DNA from: Theodoxus fluviatilis
Lineage: Eukaryota > Mollusca > Gastropoda > Cycloneritida > Neritidae
Direction of reading: 5' to 3'
Length of the DNA: 64,000 bases
NCBI GenBank assembly: GCA_034096865.1
Contig: JAWQFJ010000512.1
Location: 35,001-99,000 of the forward strand
The stretch's first letter is position 1; every line of letters begins with the position of its first letter. A model generated the notes under the pieces. That model worked only from the letters and a program-made list of their open reading frames with translations. It was not told the origin of the DNA and did no database searches. Position numbers and translations under genes: made by a program. This document shows positions 1 to 57,834 of the stretch, piece after piece.

Positions 1-21
1 AGACTGACACACAAACAGAAA

Positions 22-874
22 CAAGAAGGGCAAAGCCCATACGACTCACATGCTTGACCTTGACCTTTATATGACCTTGACCTTCAGGTGACCTTCATGG
101 TCAAGGTCAAACAACTAAACCTAGCAATGACATCATACACTAAGAAATGATTTACACATTTTTTTCCTACCAAAAAAACATGTGACCTTGACCCAAGGTC
201 AAGGTCATCCAAGGTCATGCAACACAAAGCTCTTAATTCAAGACATAGGAAGCACAATGGTGCTTATTGGCACTTTCTACCATGAGATATAGTCACTTTT
301 AGTGGTTCACTACCCCATTTTGGTCACATTTCATAAGGGTCAAAGTGACCTTGACCTTGATGATATGTGACCAAATGTGTCTCATGATGAAAGTATAACA
401 TGTGCCCCACATAATTACTAAGTTTGAAACAGTTATCTTCCATAGTTCAGGGTCAAGGTCACTTCAAAATATGTATACAATCCAACTTTGAAGAGCTCCT
501 GTGACCTTGACCTTGAAGCAAGGTCAACCAAACTGGTATCAAAAGATAGGGCATGCTTTGACCTATATACCACTTGTAGCTAAGGTCGCCATTCTCAATA
601 ACGTGGGAGAAAATTGGGAAAATGTGAAAAATGACTGTTTTTGAGACCACATTTATGGCTCCTGTGACCTTGACCTTGAAGCAAGGTCAAGTCACTGTGT
701 ATGTTTTTTGAGGCCTTGTCATCATACACCATCATGCCACATTTGGTGTTGATAGACTTAATAGTCTCCGAGAAAAATCCAACGTTTAAGTTTTTTACGG
801 ACGCCCGGACGGACGCCCGGACGGACGGACGACACGGCTCAGTACATAGACTCACTTTTGCTTCGCATGTGAGT
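22..874 (+). mobile_element. TCAAGGTCA-rich dispersed element, copy 1
   Basis: Starts CAAGAAGGGCAAAGCCCATA and ends TTCGCATGTGAGT. Near the ends GACTCACATGC and GCATGTGAGTC form an 11-bp inverted repeat. Contains about a dozen TGACCTTGA/TCAAGGTCA sites and a variable CGGACGGACGCC repeat near its 3' end. No coding frame. Orientation is arbitrary. Confidence 0.85.
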
Positions 875-1084
875 CAAAAAATGACAGACCCAGACCATCA
901 GATGAACATACAGAAAGAAGCAGAAAGGCATTTGGCGATGCAGAAAGCAACAGACTGACTTATACATGTACATGGAGGCCACGTGGTCTCTATTTGTGCA
1001 GGTTTATGCAGCTCAAGAATGCAGCTCAGTCTACAAGCAGTTTTCTGGGTGGTGCACATGGTCCAAGGGTGGGAGACACAGTAC

Positions 1085-11436
<10,352 letters not shown>

Positions 11437-12500
11437 CTGAAAAAACTTACAAGGTGTAGATTTTTTCCCTATAGGAACCCCACTTGTCATCGTAGCACAA
11501 GATTACTGTCTGTGTATCATTCAGATTGAGTATTCCGTTCCTTTTCTGCACAATATTGTCAGCACAGTCGCTTCTCACGGGTAAGTGCTCATTTTGAACA
11601 GGTTCCCTTCACTCGCGGAGTGCGCAGGCGCGAAAGGCATTGTGGGATACTGAACAACTGGGTCAAATGGCTGACTTAGTGAACCGAGAGATGCTCTCTA
11701 ATTATTTTTTTGGTTGCTGTTCTTTGTGATCCCTCGAGGCAGTTTGATGTATTGGAGGCATGTTCCAAATACATGATCTTCAGCTGCTAGGTGAATGAAT
11801 GCGAAGTGTAGACATATAATTTGAAGACTGAGTGATTAATCTCGAGTGCACACCTTCGAGTTCGAGTTGATTAGGTCATGCGTGAAGTTCACTTCTTCAA
11901 AGAGTACACGTGCAGAGACCTACAGAACCGCAGTCTTTCGCACAACGGTGTCAAGATGACTGTAAAGCAAAGAAGCACCACGAGCCGATCAGCGATTACT
12001 TTTTACAATTGCATTAGGTAGTCATTATTGTGTACGGGTGTCAGGGGATTCTTTTGTTATGATTGAATTTGCAGGCGCACATTGACATTGTTGCGTATTG
12101 GATTGCGAGTGATTCTATGTCCTTCGCGGGCGAGGTTTGGCACATTCTGTAAACCCGAGTCAGTAGTATACTTTTGCCGGTAGGCGAAATCTCTAGTTTA
12201 CTAGAATGGGTTTGGCATACATGTGTGTGTGTGTGTGCGTGTGTTCAGTTAATACGATTTGTGCAGGCATACTGCACACGATTGTCTAACGATATGTGAT
12301 ATCGTTCGATCATTACCACGCAGATCTGTTTAAACGGGTGGGGTGGGGGGTGGTGGTGGGGGAGATAACCCGGGCCAACTCCTCAGCAGGTCCTCCATCA
12401 CTGACGAGCAATGCCTATCCACATGTGACGTCCCACATCATATCTTCACGAACTATTTACAATTATCTTGCTGAAAACGCTAAAGTGCTTTCATTCACAT

Positions 12501-12531
<31 letters not shown>

Positions 12532-13139
12532 GGTTGATTGGTTGTTGTTCGTTTCTAACTTTCTCGAAAGACTCGAAAGACAAGTTTCATGTTGAACGTT
12601 TTTAGTCTTGGATAGCCTTAATTATTTGGAAATCCAGGAAGTGCCATCACTGAATCCTAGACATGTGGATAAACCTCCATGTGCGATGGAACACCAATAT
12701 AACGAACAAGCCTTAGTAAAATATTTTGTTCTTTAAAACAGCAGTTCTTTACATCCATCAGTCACATATATTTAAGTACAAGCCGAAAGTATATTAAAAA
12801 AACGTGGCCAATAATGCATGTGCATGTGGGGGGTTGTGGTCTGGGCCCTACGTCCCGCACAGCAAATGGATGGTGACGCGCAACACATAGCCTCTCCCAT
12901 CCTGGGGTAGTGATTGCTGCTGCAATGCAGTTCGCTGCACATGCACGCATATGGCCTCTCCTACCCAAATGCTCCTTCAGGAACACCTTCACGTGGTCCC
13001 CCTGTTACTCACAAAGCTTCCTGCAGGTGCGACCGAGCACTCGGCGGTATAACCGGGAACTGGGCAGACTGGGCTCATAAGCCTTGGTTGGCAACCAGTC
13101 TAGGAGAAGGACAACTCCGACTTCAAACCCGGGCAGATG
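11437..13139. other. PAN3 upstream region, first exon expected but not found
   Basis: CpG-containing DNA around 11580-11960 with GCGCAGGCGCGAAAGGCATT and GTGGGATACTG looks promoter-like, and short GT tracts occur at 12220 and 12500. I could not place the exon that must supply the first Cys of the zinc finger. Confidence 0.35.
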
Positions 13140-13196
13140 GAGCTTGTTAGCCTCGTCAGGCAGTTCGTCTAGGAGAGGGAAACTCTGATGTAAAAC

Positions 13197-13275
13197 CCAC
13201 CCCTGCGGGCTCGGGGTAAGAATTGACCCACCGCGTCTCCCTGCGCGATTCGTAAGAGGCGAATAAAACTAGGGC
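13197..13275 (+). repeat. Segment shared by the LINE leader and the short retroposon head
   Basis: CGGGGTAAGAATTGACCCAC and the following GCGATTCGTAAGAGGCGAAT match the first ~65 bases of the short retroposon, same polarity. It is either a truncated copy or the origin of the retroposon head. Confidence 0.7.
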
Positions 13276-13603
13276 TCCACTGCCTTGTGGATACCTTCGG
13301 GAGGAGGAAAGGCTAAGGAGTAAACCCTACACAAATCCGGAGTGAAGCCCCTAAGGCGGTTGGTCGTCAGTCTTGACCTCCTTCCGGCAGCTTCTGCAGC
13401 CAGACTGGTGCCAAACGTATCGCTCCGCGTTCCTTTGGACCACACCAGCGAGGCCGAGTGGGGGATTCTGTCGACTGGGCAACCCAGGATCTCCATACAC
13501 GCTGCCCAGGCTCGCGCCCTGGAGAGGTCACTTCAATGCCGCTGTTTTACAGTGACAGAAACAACACGGGAGACAGCAGTTACAAGTTCTAAGTCCAGAG
13601 TGA

Positions 13604-14401
13604 TTGGCGTGTGCTCGGACGCTACGGGTTGTCTTCGACGGTGGGAGGAACCTTCGCAGTTCCACTGGTCAGCTACCGCCCGCCTCAAGCCGGGCAGCCC
13701 CCGGCCAGATAGGTGCTGACCCGCCACAGTCTGCCTGCTTCATTGGGTGCTTGGAGCTTAGGCAAAACCGACAAGCAGACTGTAAAACCCCTGCACCAGG
13801 CAAAAAACAAAGAAGCAAAAAAACATGTATCCTGCGGATGGCAAGCTGGAACGTCAGGACAATGTGCCCTGGCCTCTCCGACGACCTAAGTCAGGTCGAT
13901 GACTCCAGAAAGACAGCCATCATCAACCGCGAGCTGAAGAGACTCAATATTGACATCGCCGCACTTCAGGAGACCAGACTCTCATCGAGTGGCAGCCTCA
14001 GAGAACAAGACTACACGTTCTTCTGGCAGGGAAAGGAATCAGAGGAACCACGCATCCATGGCGTTGGATTTGCAGTGAGAAGTTCTCTACTGTCTTCAAT
14101 AGTACCACCATCGAAGGGCACACCTCGAATCCTCTCTCTCAGTCTCTCAACTTCCTCTGGCTGTGTACACATCCTGAGCATTTATGCCCCAACCCGTGGT
14201 TCTACACCAGAGACGAAGGATCAATTCTATGAGGAGCTTGAGAACACCAGAGAGATCCCCGCCACAGACCAACTGTATCTGCTTGGGGACTTTAACGCTC
14301 GTGTGGGAGCTGACCAAGAATCCTGGCCTACCAGCATTGGTCACTTTGGTGTTGGCAAGCTAAACGAGAACGGACAGAGTACATCGCCTTCATCGATCTG
14401 A
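13604..14401 (+). pseudogene. Non-LTR retrotransposon apurinic-type endonuclease
   Basis: Nicks target DNA to prime reverse transcription. Motifs: MASWNVRTMCPG, IAALQETRLSS, VHILSIYAPTRGS and YLLGDFNARVGADQESW, the order of an APE-type endonuclease, of the type often named craniofacial development protein 2-like. The frame breaks at about 14370, where sequence up to the reverse transcriptase palm is deleted. Confidence 0.9.
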
Positions 14402-15698
14402 CCAAGGCATTTGACCTGGTCAGCAGAAAAGGTCTCTTCACACTGCTGCAGAAGATCGGATGTCCCCCAAAGCTCCTGAGAATGGTCATGTCCTTCCATG
14501 AGGGCACGTTCGGTACCGTCCAGTACGACGGCTCAACCTCAGACCCCTTTCCAATCAGAAGCGGCGTGAAACAGGGCTGTGTGCTTGCTCCTACCCTCTT
14601 CGGCATCTTCTTCTCCTTACTACTGTCCTACGCCTTTAGACAGTCTGAGGATGGATTGTACATCCATACCAGAAGTGATGGAGGTCTCTTCAACCTAGTC
14701 CGCCTCCGTGCAAAGACCAAAGTGCAAAGGGTCCTGATCAGAGAGCTGTTGTTTGCTGATGATGCTGCCCTGACTGCGCACACAGAGGAGGCGCTGCAGC
14801 GTCTCATCAACTGCTTTGCCCAGGCATGCAAAGAATTCGCTCTGACCATCAGCATCAAGAAGACTGAAGTCATGGGTCAGGATGTCAGTACCGCTCCCAG
14901 CATCTCCATCGGCGACCACACCCTTATGGTGGTGGAGGAGTTTACATACCTGGGCTCCACCATCTCAAGCAACTTGTCTCTGGACGCCGAACTAAACAAG
15001 CGCATTGGCAAAGCCGCAACATCACTGGCCCGCCTCGGAAAGCGTGTCTGGGACAACTCCATGCTGACAACAAACACCAAGATGAAAGTCTACCAGGCCT
15101 GCGTTCTCAGCACGCTCCTTTACGGAAGCGAAGCGTGGACCCTGTATTCCCGCCAAGAACGCCGGCTCAACACCTTTCACATGCGTTGCCTCAGAAGGAT
15201 CTGGGCATCAGCTGGCAGGACCGCATCCCCAGCAAGGACGTTCTGGCGCAGGCAGGTATGCCCAGCATGTTCGCCATGCTCAGCCAGAGACGACTTAGAT
15301 GGCTGGGTCACGTCAGCAGGATGGACGACAGCCGAATACCCAAAGATGTGCTGTACTGCGAGCTCGCCACGGGATCCAGACCTGCAGGAAGACCTCTCCT
15401 CCGCTACAAGGACGTTTGTAAACGTGACATGACGGCGGGAGGCATCAACCCAGCAGACTGGGAAACGGTGGCCGCTGACCGCAGCAGCTGGAGACACGCC
15501 GTCAAGACTGGCGTCCAGGCCAGCGAGAGGAGGAGATGGGAGCAGTGGGAGGAGAGGAGAGAACACAGACGACAGAGGATAGCGTTGGCATCTACAGAGC
15601 CACGCCAAGACTTCACTTGCGACAAGTGCAACAGAGCATGCGGCTCAAGGATCGGGCTCTACAGCCACAGAGTACACTGCCGCTCAACCCCGGACTGA
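14366..15698 (+). pseudogene. Non-LTR retrotransposon reverse transcriptase and C-terminal finger
   Basis: Starts inside the palm with YIAFIDLTKAFDLVSRKGLF, then SGVKQGCVLAPTLFGIFF, the catalytic LLFADDAALTAHTEEAL, and FTYLGSTISSNLSLDAELNK. After a frameshift near 15200 it continues LGISWQDRIPSKDVLAQAG, RRLRWLGHVSRMDDSRIPKD and a terminal C2H2 finger CDKCNRACGSRIGLYSHRVH. The N-terminal reverse transcriptase motifs are deleted. Clade likely RTE-like, not certain. Confidence 0.9.
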
Positions 15699-16146
15699 CC
15701 AAACCTGGCGCACACTCCATGGTCTCACGAGACTGACGGATGCCAACAACAACAACAACATATGTGCTTCAAAGCATGTACACATAATAAAATACATGTG
15801 TTAACTAAGTTATGTTCCGCTTAACAACATACAACATGTATGAGCAAGTAACAAAACAAAAGACAATCGAGATCGTTCCACATCCAGCTTTATGAAGAGG
15901 TCCCATCGTCCGCTGTATACATTGATAGGTTATCTCCCCTCCAACCATGCGCTCTACCAGCGCACCTCTCGTGGGCATCTGTTCCCTGGGCAACTCGAGC
16001 TAAAGGCACCATGGAGTTTATTGTAAGTTATATCAGTCATTAGCAAAGAAAAAAAGTGTTCAGACACGTCAAAGAGTTCGTTTCATCCATCAGTTCCTGC
16101 GAGAACATCGGAATCAAATAAAACTGGCATATCGCATCCGTCTTAA

Positions 16147-16192
16147 TAATAATAATAATAATAATAATAAACGTAAAATAATAATAATAATA
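16147..16192. repeat. (TAA)n microsatellite
   Basis: AATAAT repeats broken by ACGTAAA. Confidence 0.95.
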
Positions 16193-16330
16193 GTTTATTC
16201 ATAAGCACATACCTTCCCTTGACAGGCAAGCCCATGGCGTTTACAATCCAAAGAATCAACACTCATACAACCACTCAACACCACATTCCCACAAAAACAC
16301 TCACACACAACGCACATTAACAAAAAACAA

Positions 16331-17188
16331 CAAGAAGGGCAAAGCCCATACGACTCACATGCTTGACCTTGACCTTTATATGACCCTGACCTTCAGGTGA
16401 CCTTCAAGGTCAAGGTCAAACAACTAAACCTACCAATGACATCATACACAAAGAAATGCTTTACACATTTTTCCTACCAAAATACATGTGACCTTGACCC
16501 AAGGTCAAGGTCATGCAACACAAAGCTGTTAATTCAAGACATAGGAAGCACAATGGTGCTTATTGGCACTTTCTACCATGAGATATAGTCACTTTTAGTG
16601 GTTCACTACCCCATTTTGGTCACATTTCATAAGGGTCAAAGTGACCTTGACCTTGATGATATGTGACCAAATGTGTCTCATGATGAAAGTATAACATGTG
16701 CCCCACATAATTATTAAGTTTGAAACAGTTATCTTCCATAGTTCAGGGTCAAGGTCACTTCAAAATATGTATACAATCCAACTTTGAAGAGCTCCTGTGA
16801 CCTTGACCTTGAAGCAAGGTCAACCAAACTGGTATCAAAAGATAGGGCTTGCTTTGACCTATATACCACTTGTAGCTAAGGTCGCCATTCTCAATAATGT
16901 GGGAGAAAATTGGGAAAATGTGAAAAATGAGTTTTTGAGACCACATTTATGGCTCCTGTGACCTTGACCTTGAAGCAAGGTCAAGTCACTATGTATGTTT
17001 TTTGAGGCCTTGTCATCATACACCATCATGCCACATTTGGTGTTGATAGACTTAATAGTCTCCGAGAAAAATCCAACGTTTAAGTTTTTTACGCCCGGAC
17101 GGACGGACGGACGGACGGACGCCCGGACGGACGGACGGACGGACGACACGGCTCAGTACATAGACTCACTTTTGCTTCGCATGTGAGT
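16331..17188 (+). mobile_element. TCAAGGTCA-rich dispersed element, copy 2
   Basis: More than 90 percent similar by eye to copy 1, same ends and orientation; the CGGA repeat near the 3' end is longer. Sits in an A-rich site between PAN3 and ST13. Confidence 0.87.
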
Positions 17189-17465
17189 CAAAAATGCAAC
17201 GCAATCTTGCAACGGCAGACCCTCAACTTAGATAAATGTATATATACATGTCTAAAACTGAATGGGCAACTGAACCTTTCAAAACGTCTATAGAAGGACA
17301 TGTTCACTCTCCTGTCCAGCTGAAACAGAGAGGAAAAAGAGGAATAGCTATAAAAATGGGGGAAAGGAGCATTAGAAAAGGGCAGTTTCGAAACAGACCA
17401 GGTCACCCGCGAGGGAAGAGGCATAAAAAGAAGCTAAGGGAGTCGGCAAGATGACAGGACCGAGT

Positions 17466-18400
17466 GGGCATTGCCCCTAACGATGGCGAGGGAGATGCTC
17501 TGGGTGAGCCAGCCCCGTTCCCTTCGGTCGTTGTTGATTGTGGTGACTGTCACTGAGGCAGCGGAGGAAGTCGCGGGTAGAAGGGCCGAAGACACCCAAC
17601 GTCTCGACCGCAACCGGCTAGAGGTCGTATCTGGCGCAAAGGTTGGCGTATTAGGCCAACTTCTTGGATTCAGCCTCGCCGGCGGAAGATCTGGGGCTGA
17701 TGGCGGATGAATAGATGGATGGATGGATGGATAGTGTTTTACGGCCTATCAGCTTTTGTAGACTATGTAAGGCATGAAAATCACTAGAACAGTTTACAGT
17801 AAATGTAACCCAGTCACGGTGTCCCTAGTTATTTGCCTCTTACGAATCGCGTAGGGAGATGCTGTGGGTCAATTCTTACCCCGAACCCACAGGGGGAGCT
17901 GATGGCGGACTTGGTTATGTTAGACAGGCTGAAAGAGTCCTCACACGTCACATCCAATATCAAGCTTAGGCCCCGGGTATATGGGAAGACAGTGATGCCC
18001 TCGGGGCGTTTGCCATCGCCGCGGTCGTGACCTGCAGGCTCGAGCTGGGCGGGGAAACGACGGCGAGAAGAGTGCGACGGACGACGTCGTCCAATGCGGC
18101 ATGGCGTGGGACACGACCAGCGCTGTACCGGCAGGACAAGGGTGGAGCCCAAACGCGTCGACAGTTCAGCGGCATCTGCACCTGCATGGATTGCAGACTT
18201 GTAGTCCCAGTCGGATCACCACACCCAGGCAGAGGCTATCGTGGAGGAGCTCGGGAGGCTGTTCAGCCACGCACCCGACTCCTTGCAGACGGCAGCCTCA
18301 AAACAGGCCAGGAGATGCTGGTTTAGGATAGTTTCAAGACCGCCACGTGCGCAGAGCAGAGCGTGTCGTCCCAGCTCCTTTGCTTTATTCGATAAAATTA
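17466..18400 (-). pseudogene. Retroelement polyprotein C-terminal region, broken
   Basis: Frames on the minus strand carry KESGAWLNSLPSSS, RHAALDDVVRR, KRPEGITVFPYTRG with LDVTCEDSFSLSN, and SISLAIVRGNAHSVL. This series is one I associate with the C-terminus of metazoan retroelement reverse transcriptases; I cannot name the clade. Several frameshifts, and a short retroposon inserted at 17708-17897 with a 12-bp target duplication. Confidence 0.6.
17708..17897 (-). mobile_element. Short retroposon with (ATCC)n tail, copy with 12-bp target duplication
   Basis: Read on the minus strand it starts CCCTGTGGGTTCGGGG and ends in (ATCC)n. Flanked by GCTGATGGCGGA at 17696-17707 and 17898-17909. The variable-length duplication and the microsatellite tail indicate a SINE-type insertion. 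No tRNA-like head seen. Confidence 0.9.
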
Positions 18401-18576
18401 ATGGTTTGTGTTGAAATGGAAACAAGTTTTGACGTTTGAATAATTTCTGTAAAAAGTGGAAAAAATAGTATCCAGAACGAGCTTTTTGGGGCACAATGCT
18501 GTAATGCGAAGGGTCGTCTAATATGCATTCATTGCGAACTGCGCCAGTCGCTACTGACTCTGGTTCACAGAATGGG

Positions 18577-18771
18577 AATGGATGGATGGATTGATGGTGT
18601 TTTTCGGCCTATCAGTCTTTGAAGGCTATGTAAGGCCACTAAGCACAAAAATCACTAGAGCATTTTAGAGTAAACGCAATTCAAGTCACGGTGTCAATAG
18701 TCATTCGCCTCTTAGGAATCACGTAGGGAGACGCGGTGGGTCAATTCTTACCCTGAACCCACAGGGAGATA
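18577..18771 (-). mobile_element. Short retroposon, copy with 10-bp target duplication
   Basis: Same family; flanked by ACAGAATGGG at 18567-18576 and 18771-18780. Tail is (TCCA)n on the minus strand. Confidence 0.9.
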
Positions 18772-18805
18772 CAGAATGGGTAAGGGGGGAATATGCTGCA
18801 TGGGC

Positions 18806-19004
18806 AAAGATGGCCGGATGGATGGTGTTTTACGGTCTATCACCCTCTGTAGGCTATGTAAGGTCATTGAGCATGAACATCACTAGAATAGTTTAGAGTG
18901 AGCGCAATTCAAGTCACGGTCTATGTCCTTATTTATTTGCCTCTCCCAAATCGCGTGAGGAGACACGGTGGGTGAACTCTTAACCCCAACCCACAGGGGG
19001 CCGC
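18806..19004 (-). mobile_element. Short retroposon, copy with 10-bp target duplication
   Basis: Same family; flanked by CTGCATGGGC at 18796-18805 and 19005-19014. Confidence 0.88.
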
Positions 19005-19152
19005 CTGCATGGGCGACTGGATGCTCTTTTTTTTCCGCCCACGCTCGTGCTTTGCTTGAACCACAGCATAGACACAACATGGGAAGCGGCAGTTTCACTT
19101 GTTATAACGAAGCTCGAATGGTGTAGGGTAAGGCACTAGGCGGGACTAGGGG

Positions 19153-19337
19153 ATTGGATTGATGGTGTTTTACGGCCTATCAGCCTTTTTAGGCTATATA
19201 AGGCCATTAAGCACGAAAATCATTAACAGTTTAGAGCAAACGCAAATCAAGTCACGGTGTCCCTAGTTATTCGCCTCTTACGAATCGCATAGGAAGACGT
19301 GGTGGATCAATTCTTACCCCGAACCCACAGGGGGAGC
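19153..19337 (-). mobile_element. Short retroposon, copy with 9-bp target duplication
   Basis: Same family; flanked by GACTAGGGG at 19144-19152 and 19338-19346. Fourth member of a cluster within 1.7 kb. Confidence 0.88.
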
Positions 19338-19409
19338 GACTAGGGGTGGCTTCTGACAGTGGGAGGATTCTTCAACTCTTTGGATTTGTGGAGAGAATGT
19401 GGGCAAAAT

Positions 19410-20125
19410 AAAAGCTTACAGAACACATCAAAGCCCGAGTTTCCAAAGCCTGTGTTCCGCATACTTTCATGTATGGCAGTGCGACATGGACTTAGCAGGC
19501 AAGACAAGAAAGAAGGCTGAACACCACTCACATGCGCTTGCCAATCAATTCACATCCTGCTGGGCATCCACCTGGAGAGACCGCACACCCAACAGTGCAG
19601 TGCTTGGAAGAGTGGGAGTCCCAAGCAAAGATGACTGTATAATGGTTGAGTCATGTCTCCCTTATGGAAGATGGGCCAATTCCTAAAGATCTCTACAGAG
19701 AACTTGCAGAAGGAAAGAGGCCAACTGGTCAACTCCAGCTCCAATTTAAAGACACATGCCTGCATGCATTTGCAGTGCTGAGGATTGGCATGGACACTTG
19801 GGAGGTAGCCGTTTTGGACAGGAGTGCTTGGAGACAGTGCAGAGGCCTCTCAGTTCTAAAGGAGTATCAAGGAGCTGAACAAATGACAAGCGCCTCTGGG
19901 GGAACACTCAGACTGGGTGGACAAACAAACTGGCTTCCACCTTCCGACGTGAATAGTGTAGTTTGGACTGTCATTCCTTCATCAGGCTCATGAGTCACTG
20001 CAGACACTGTTGATGGGACAGGACTGCCCCCCCCCCCCCCCCCCCCCACCCCCCTTCCCCCTTCCCCTGGCACAAAGCCATGGTCCTTTGAGACCAAGAC
20101 ACCTACTACTACTACCACCTGATTT
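19410..20125 (+). mobile_element. Diverged 3' fragment of the same non-LTR retrotransposon family
   Basis: Encodes, with stops, a relative of the C-terminal part: LMEDGPIPKDLYRELAEGKR and MDTWEVAVLDRSAWR match HVSRMDDSRIPKDVLYCELA and ADWETVAADRSSWR of the copy at 13140. A C homopolymer at 20027-20047 follows. It lies just right of a short retroposon. Confidence 0.78.
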
Positions 20126-20129
20126 TGCA

Positions 20130-21229
20130 ACTCGCATGCTGTACCAGATAGTTACATATGTACAACCTAAGTGATGCATGATTCGTTGACCTGTTAAGCC
20201 AGTTTCATCAGATTCCTTCAGTCAAGTAAAAATGGGAAAGCGTTTCGCTTTTGCCCACATGTAATGTTTCCAAATGTAGGTGTATTCTAACAGAACAATT
20301 AAGCAAAGAATTCAACAGCAGGAACCGTGTCATTTGCAAAGCATGTATAACAACATGAACCTATTATTCATACATAATGATCAAAAAGTAAATGCTCATG
20401 ACTTATTAGGTATATTAGGTATTGATCATTATAAGCTGTCATTAAAATGGCAAATGATGTATTACTACACAGACAACAGAGAGCATAATCTTTCTTCAGT
20501 TAGGAAACCAGCTACGAAAGATAGCTGCCCATTCAGCCCTTGCTATTAGAGGTATGTGTGATTTAGGACAAGAATGTCTCCAAGATGCATCTAGGTAAGT
20601 CTCCCACATCGAGACCAAATGTTTCCTCTGAAATTGTCACAATGCTGTTCAACACCTTCTTCCATACTTGGCGAATGAGATTGGCAACCCCGACATTGGA
20701 TCATATTGTCAATGTTCTATGATCAAACGTTTTCAAGAGGTCTGATTTTTCCTGCAGTCTTAAAATTTTGACATTCAAGTTGCTTAATTAAAATGCCGCT
20801 TACTTCATTTTTGGCATGTAGCATACTGACACTTACAGAACATAGTACACACTTTCATGTAATGTTAACAAAAAATAGCCAAATGCTGAAGGTTTGAGCT
20901 ATATATTTTAGAACAGTGAACGACCATTTAAACCATGTACAGCAATGACCTTCAACATGGAGATTCCTATATTCTCTCTCAGATGCACACACACGACCAT
21001 GTGTGCACAAACCTTTCTGTTAACAGAATTTACCCGTCTTGCGAGTTCTTTGCCCCCTCCCAACCTACTCCACATTTGAACGGACAGGTGAGAAATGTCC
21101 AAACATGTCTAGCTGGGCAGATGAAGAAACTCTAATGCCAGTCTCAAAAAACATTTTTATCACCAAGTTGCAGGTACACAATAAGCCTCAGACAAACAAG
21201 AATGGTCTGACGTTTTTATTCCAATCAAA
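20130..21229. other. Intergenic, nothing recognised
   Basis: AT-rich DNA between the LINE fragment and the ST13 3' end, with no supported frame or repeat. Confidence 0.5.
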
Positions 21230-21828
21230 AAGCATGTGGCAATATTTTTATTTAATAAAGTCATGTATAAGGGGAAAAATGACACACAAAATTCAAGTCT
21301 GCAAATCAAAATTTATGCTGCACCTTCAACAGCACAGGAAAGGAAGAGGGGTACTCATGACAAAACCAAGTGGTTCTTGTCGGAATCCACAATCACCACA
21401 ACTGAGATGCTTCCACTGAAAACTTCAATAAATGGAGACCTTTCTCAGATGAACTGCTGACAAAGAGATGATCATTTCATGCAAATGAATCTAACGTCGG
21501 ACAAGCACATCAAAACAGTGGCGTCACTAATTTTCTCTGCAGACCAAAATGAAACACAAATTCAAATGCTGCTGTAGCAAGAACTTCATTCATAACAAAA
21601 TCCCTCTTTTGTTGAAAGGAATACATGTATATCTGGTATGTTTCCCAAAGACATGCGAAAGTTGTCAATATCAATGAATAGTTCAATTCTGTGGTCAAGC
21701 CGACATGCAAATCCCAGATTTATATATTGCTCATATAAATTAAAGTAACCAAGGCAGGTTACTGCTTCTGTATGATTCAATTTAGTTGAAAATGGGCAAC
21801 ATCCCCCACCCACCCTCCTTGCAGCAGA
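21230..21828 (-). other. ST13: ST13 probable 3' untranslated region
   Basis: Stretch from the candidate stop to just past two AATAAA signals (21247-21252 and 21215-21220, minus strand). AT-rich, no open frame of interest. The boundaries are inferred. Confidence 0.45.
21247..21252 (-). terminator. Poly(A) signal AATAAA, candidate for ST13
   Basis: AATAAA on the minus strand about 580 bases beyond the candidate stop; a second copy lies at 21215-21220. Either could direct 3' end formation. Confidence 0.4.
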
Positions 21829-56754
<34,926 letters not shown>

Positions 56755-56990
56755 GCTGCTTCCTGAAAATGACATCAACACCATTATGTTCCAATGCCAA
56801 CATATTCCAAGACCAAAATATTTGGACCACCAAAAATCGAAACAATTTATCTTCACTATTTTCTAAAATCAATTCCCAAAAAAAGTTGCAGTTTCAAATT
56901 TTATTCCCAGGCAATATAACTGCATGTCACTTAACCACACTGCCAAGAACACCATCTTTATTATATTTGTCATATCTGCACAGAACAACC

Positions 56991-57834
56991 CAGACCTGTT
57001 TACACCTAAAACATTGCATACATGTGTATTTTGTGGGAGCAAAAGTGAAGAAATGTGTAGTTTTGTAATTGAATATGTAGAATGTCTCGTCACCCTATTA
57101 CAAAAACAAAAGCAATGTTTGCTTCTTTATACTACATGTAGTTCGCATGTATTCATTGTTTCATTAAGTTCATCAATCAAGATCATTTTTCCATGTGCGG
57201 TTTATTGACTAAGACTGACAGCACACTAAATTTTGTTTCGGCTTGCCTTTCGCTTGACTCACTTGGTCCACTTCCTTGTGGGATACACTATTCACATGAC
57301 GGGTACAATCAAACTTCCCACCGTGGCTGACGGAAAAATGGGAGTGGCAGACAGTGCAATGAGCAAACTGTTTTCCTTTCCGCGAAGTTACAAGGCATGG
57401 GTATTCCTCATGATATGTTGGCAGAAAGACTTGGCTCGGCACTTTGCTCGTCTTCTTCTTTTTGGTTGGTGGCATTTTGGAGTCATTTTCTTCACAGTTC
57501 TCATCCTCATTGTCTTGAAAAGCGCACGTGGGTTGGCAGTAGGCCTAACGCGAGCAGTTGTGCCCGGTATTTGCTTGGAGAAGCCGATTCGGCACTAGCA
57601 AGCTACAACGCAACTCCCGCGAGCGCTATACGCGCTACATGCAGCAAACGACTTCCGACTGAAAACATGGATTGGAAAATAAATTGGTCAAGTGAGATGA
57701 TGAAAATTGCGGATTGTGATATGCGTAGCCGAAACAATACCGTTTGGGTAGAAAACAATAGACTTGTGTAGTTGCGTAGTATATTATGCAAATTCGTAGT
57801 TTACTACGCTCAATGTGTAGTGTAAACAGGTCTG
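56991..57834 (-). mobile_element. hAT-like element with 15-bp TIR, 6-bp target duplication and zinc finger
   Basis: CAGACCTGTTTACAC and its exact complement, flanked by ACAACC. The minus-strand frame 57475-57209 begins MPPTKKKKTSKVPSQVFL and includes CTVCHSHFSVSHGG with CTRHVNSVSH, a BED-like finger. No catalytic domain. It lies between the ST13 start codon and XPNPEP3, so it separates the promoter from the ST13 coding start. Confidence 0.9.

Larger units (their letters stand above)
13140..15745 (+). mobile_element. Non-LTR retrotransposon, internally deleted and frameshifted
   Basis: Leader from about 13140, endonuclease, reverse transcriptase and C-terminal finger, ending in a short (CAA)n near 15750. 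Between PAN3 and ST13. A piece of the middle is missing at about 14370 and there is a frameshift near 15200, so it is inactive. Confidence 0.9.

Noticed and set aside
17471..18331. Plus-strand GC-rich frames as a gene
   Set aside because: The minus strand holds retroelement motifs; the plus frames are shadows.
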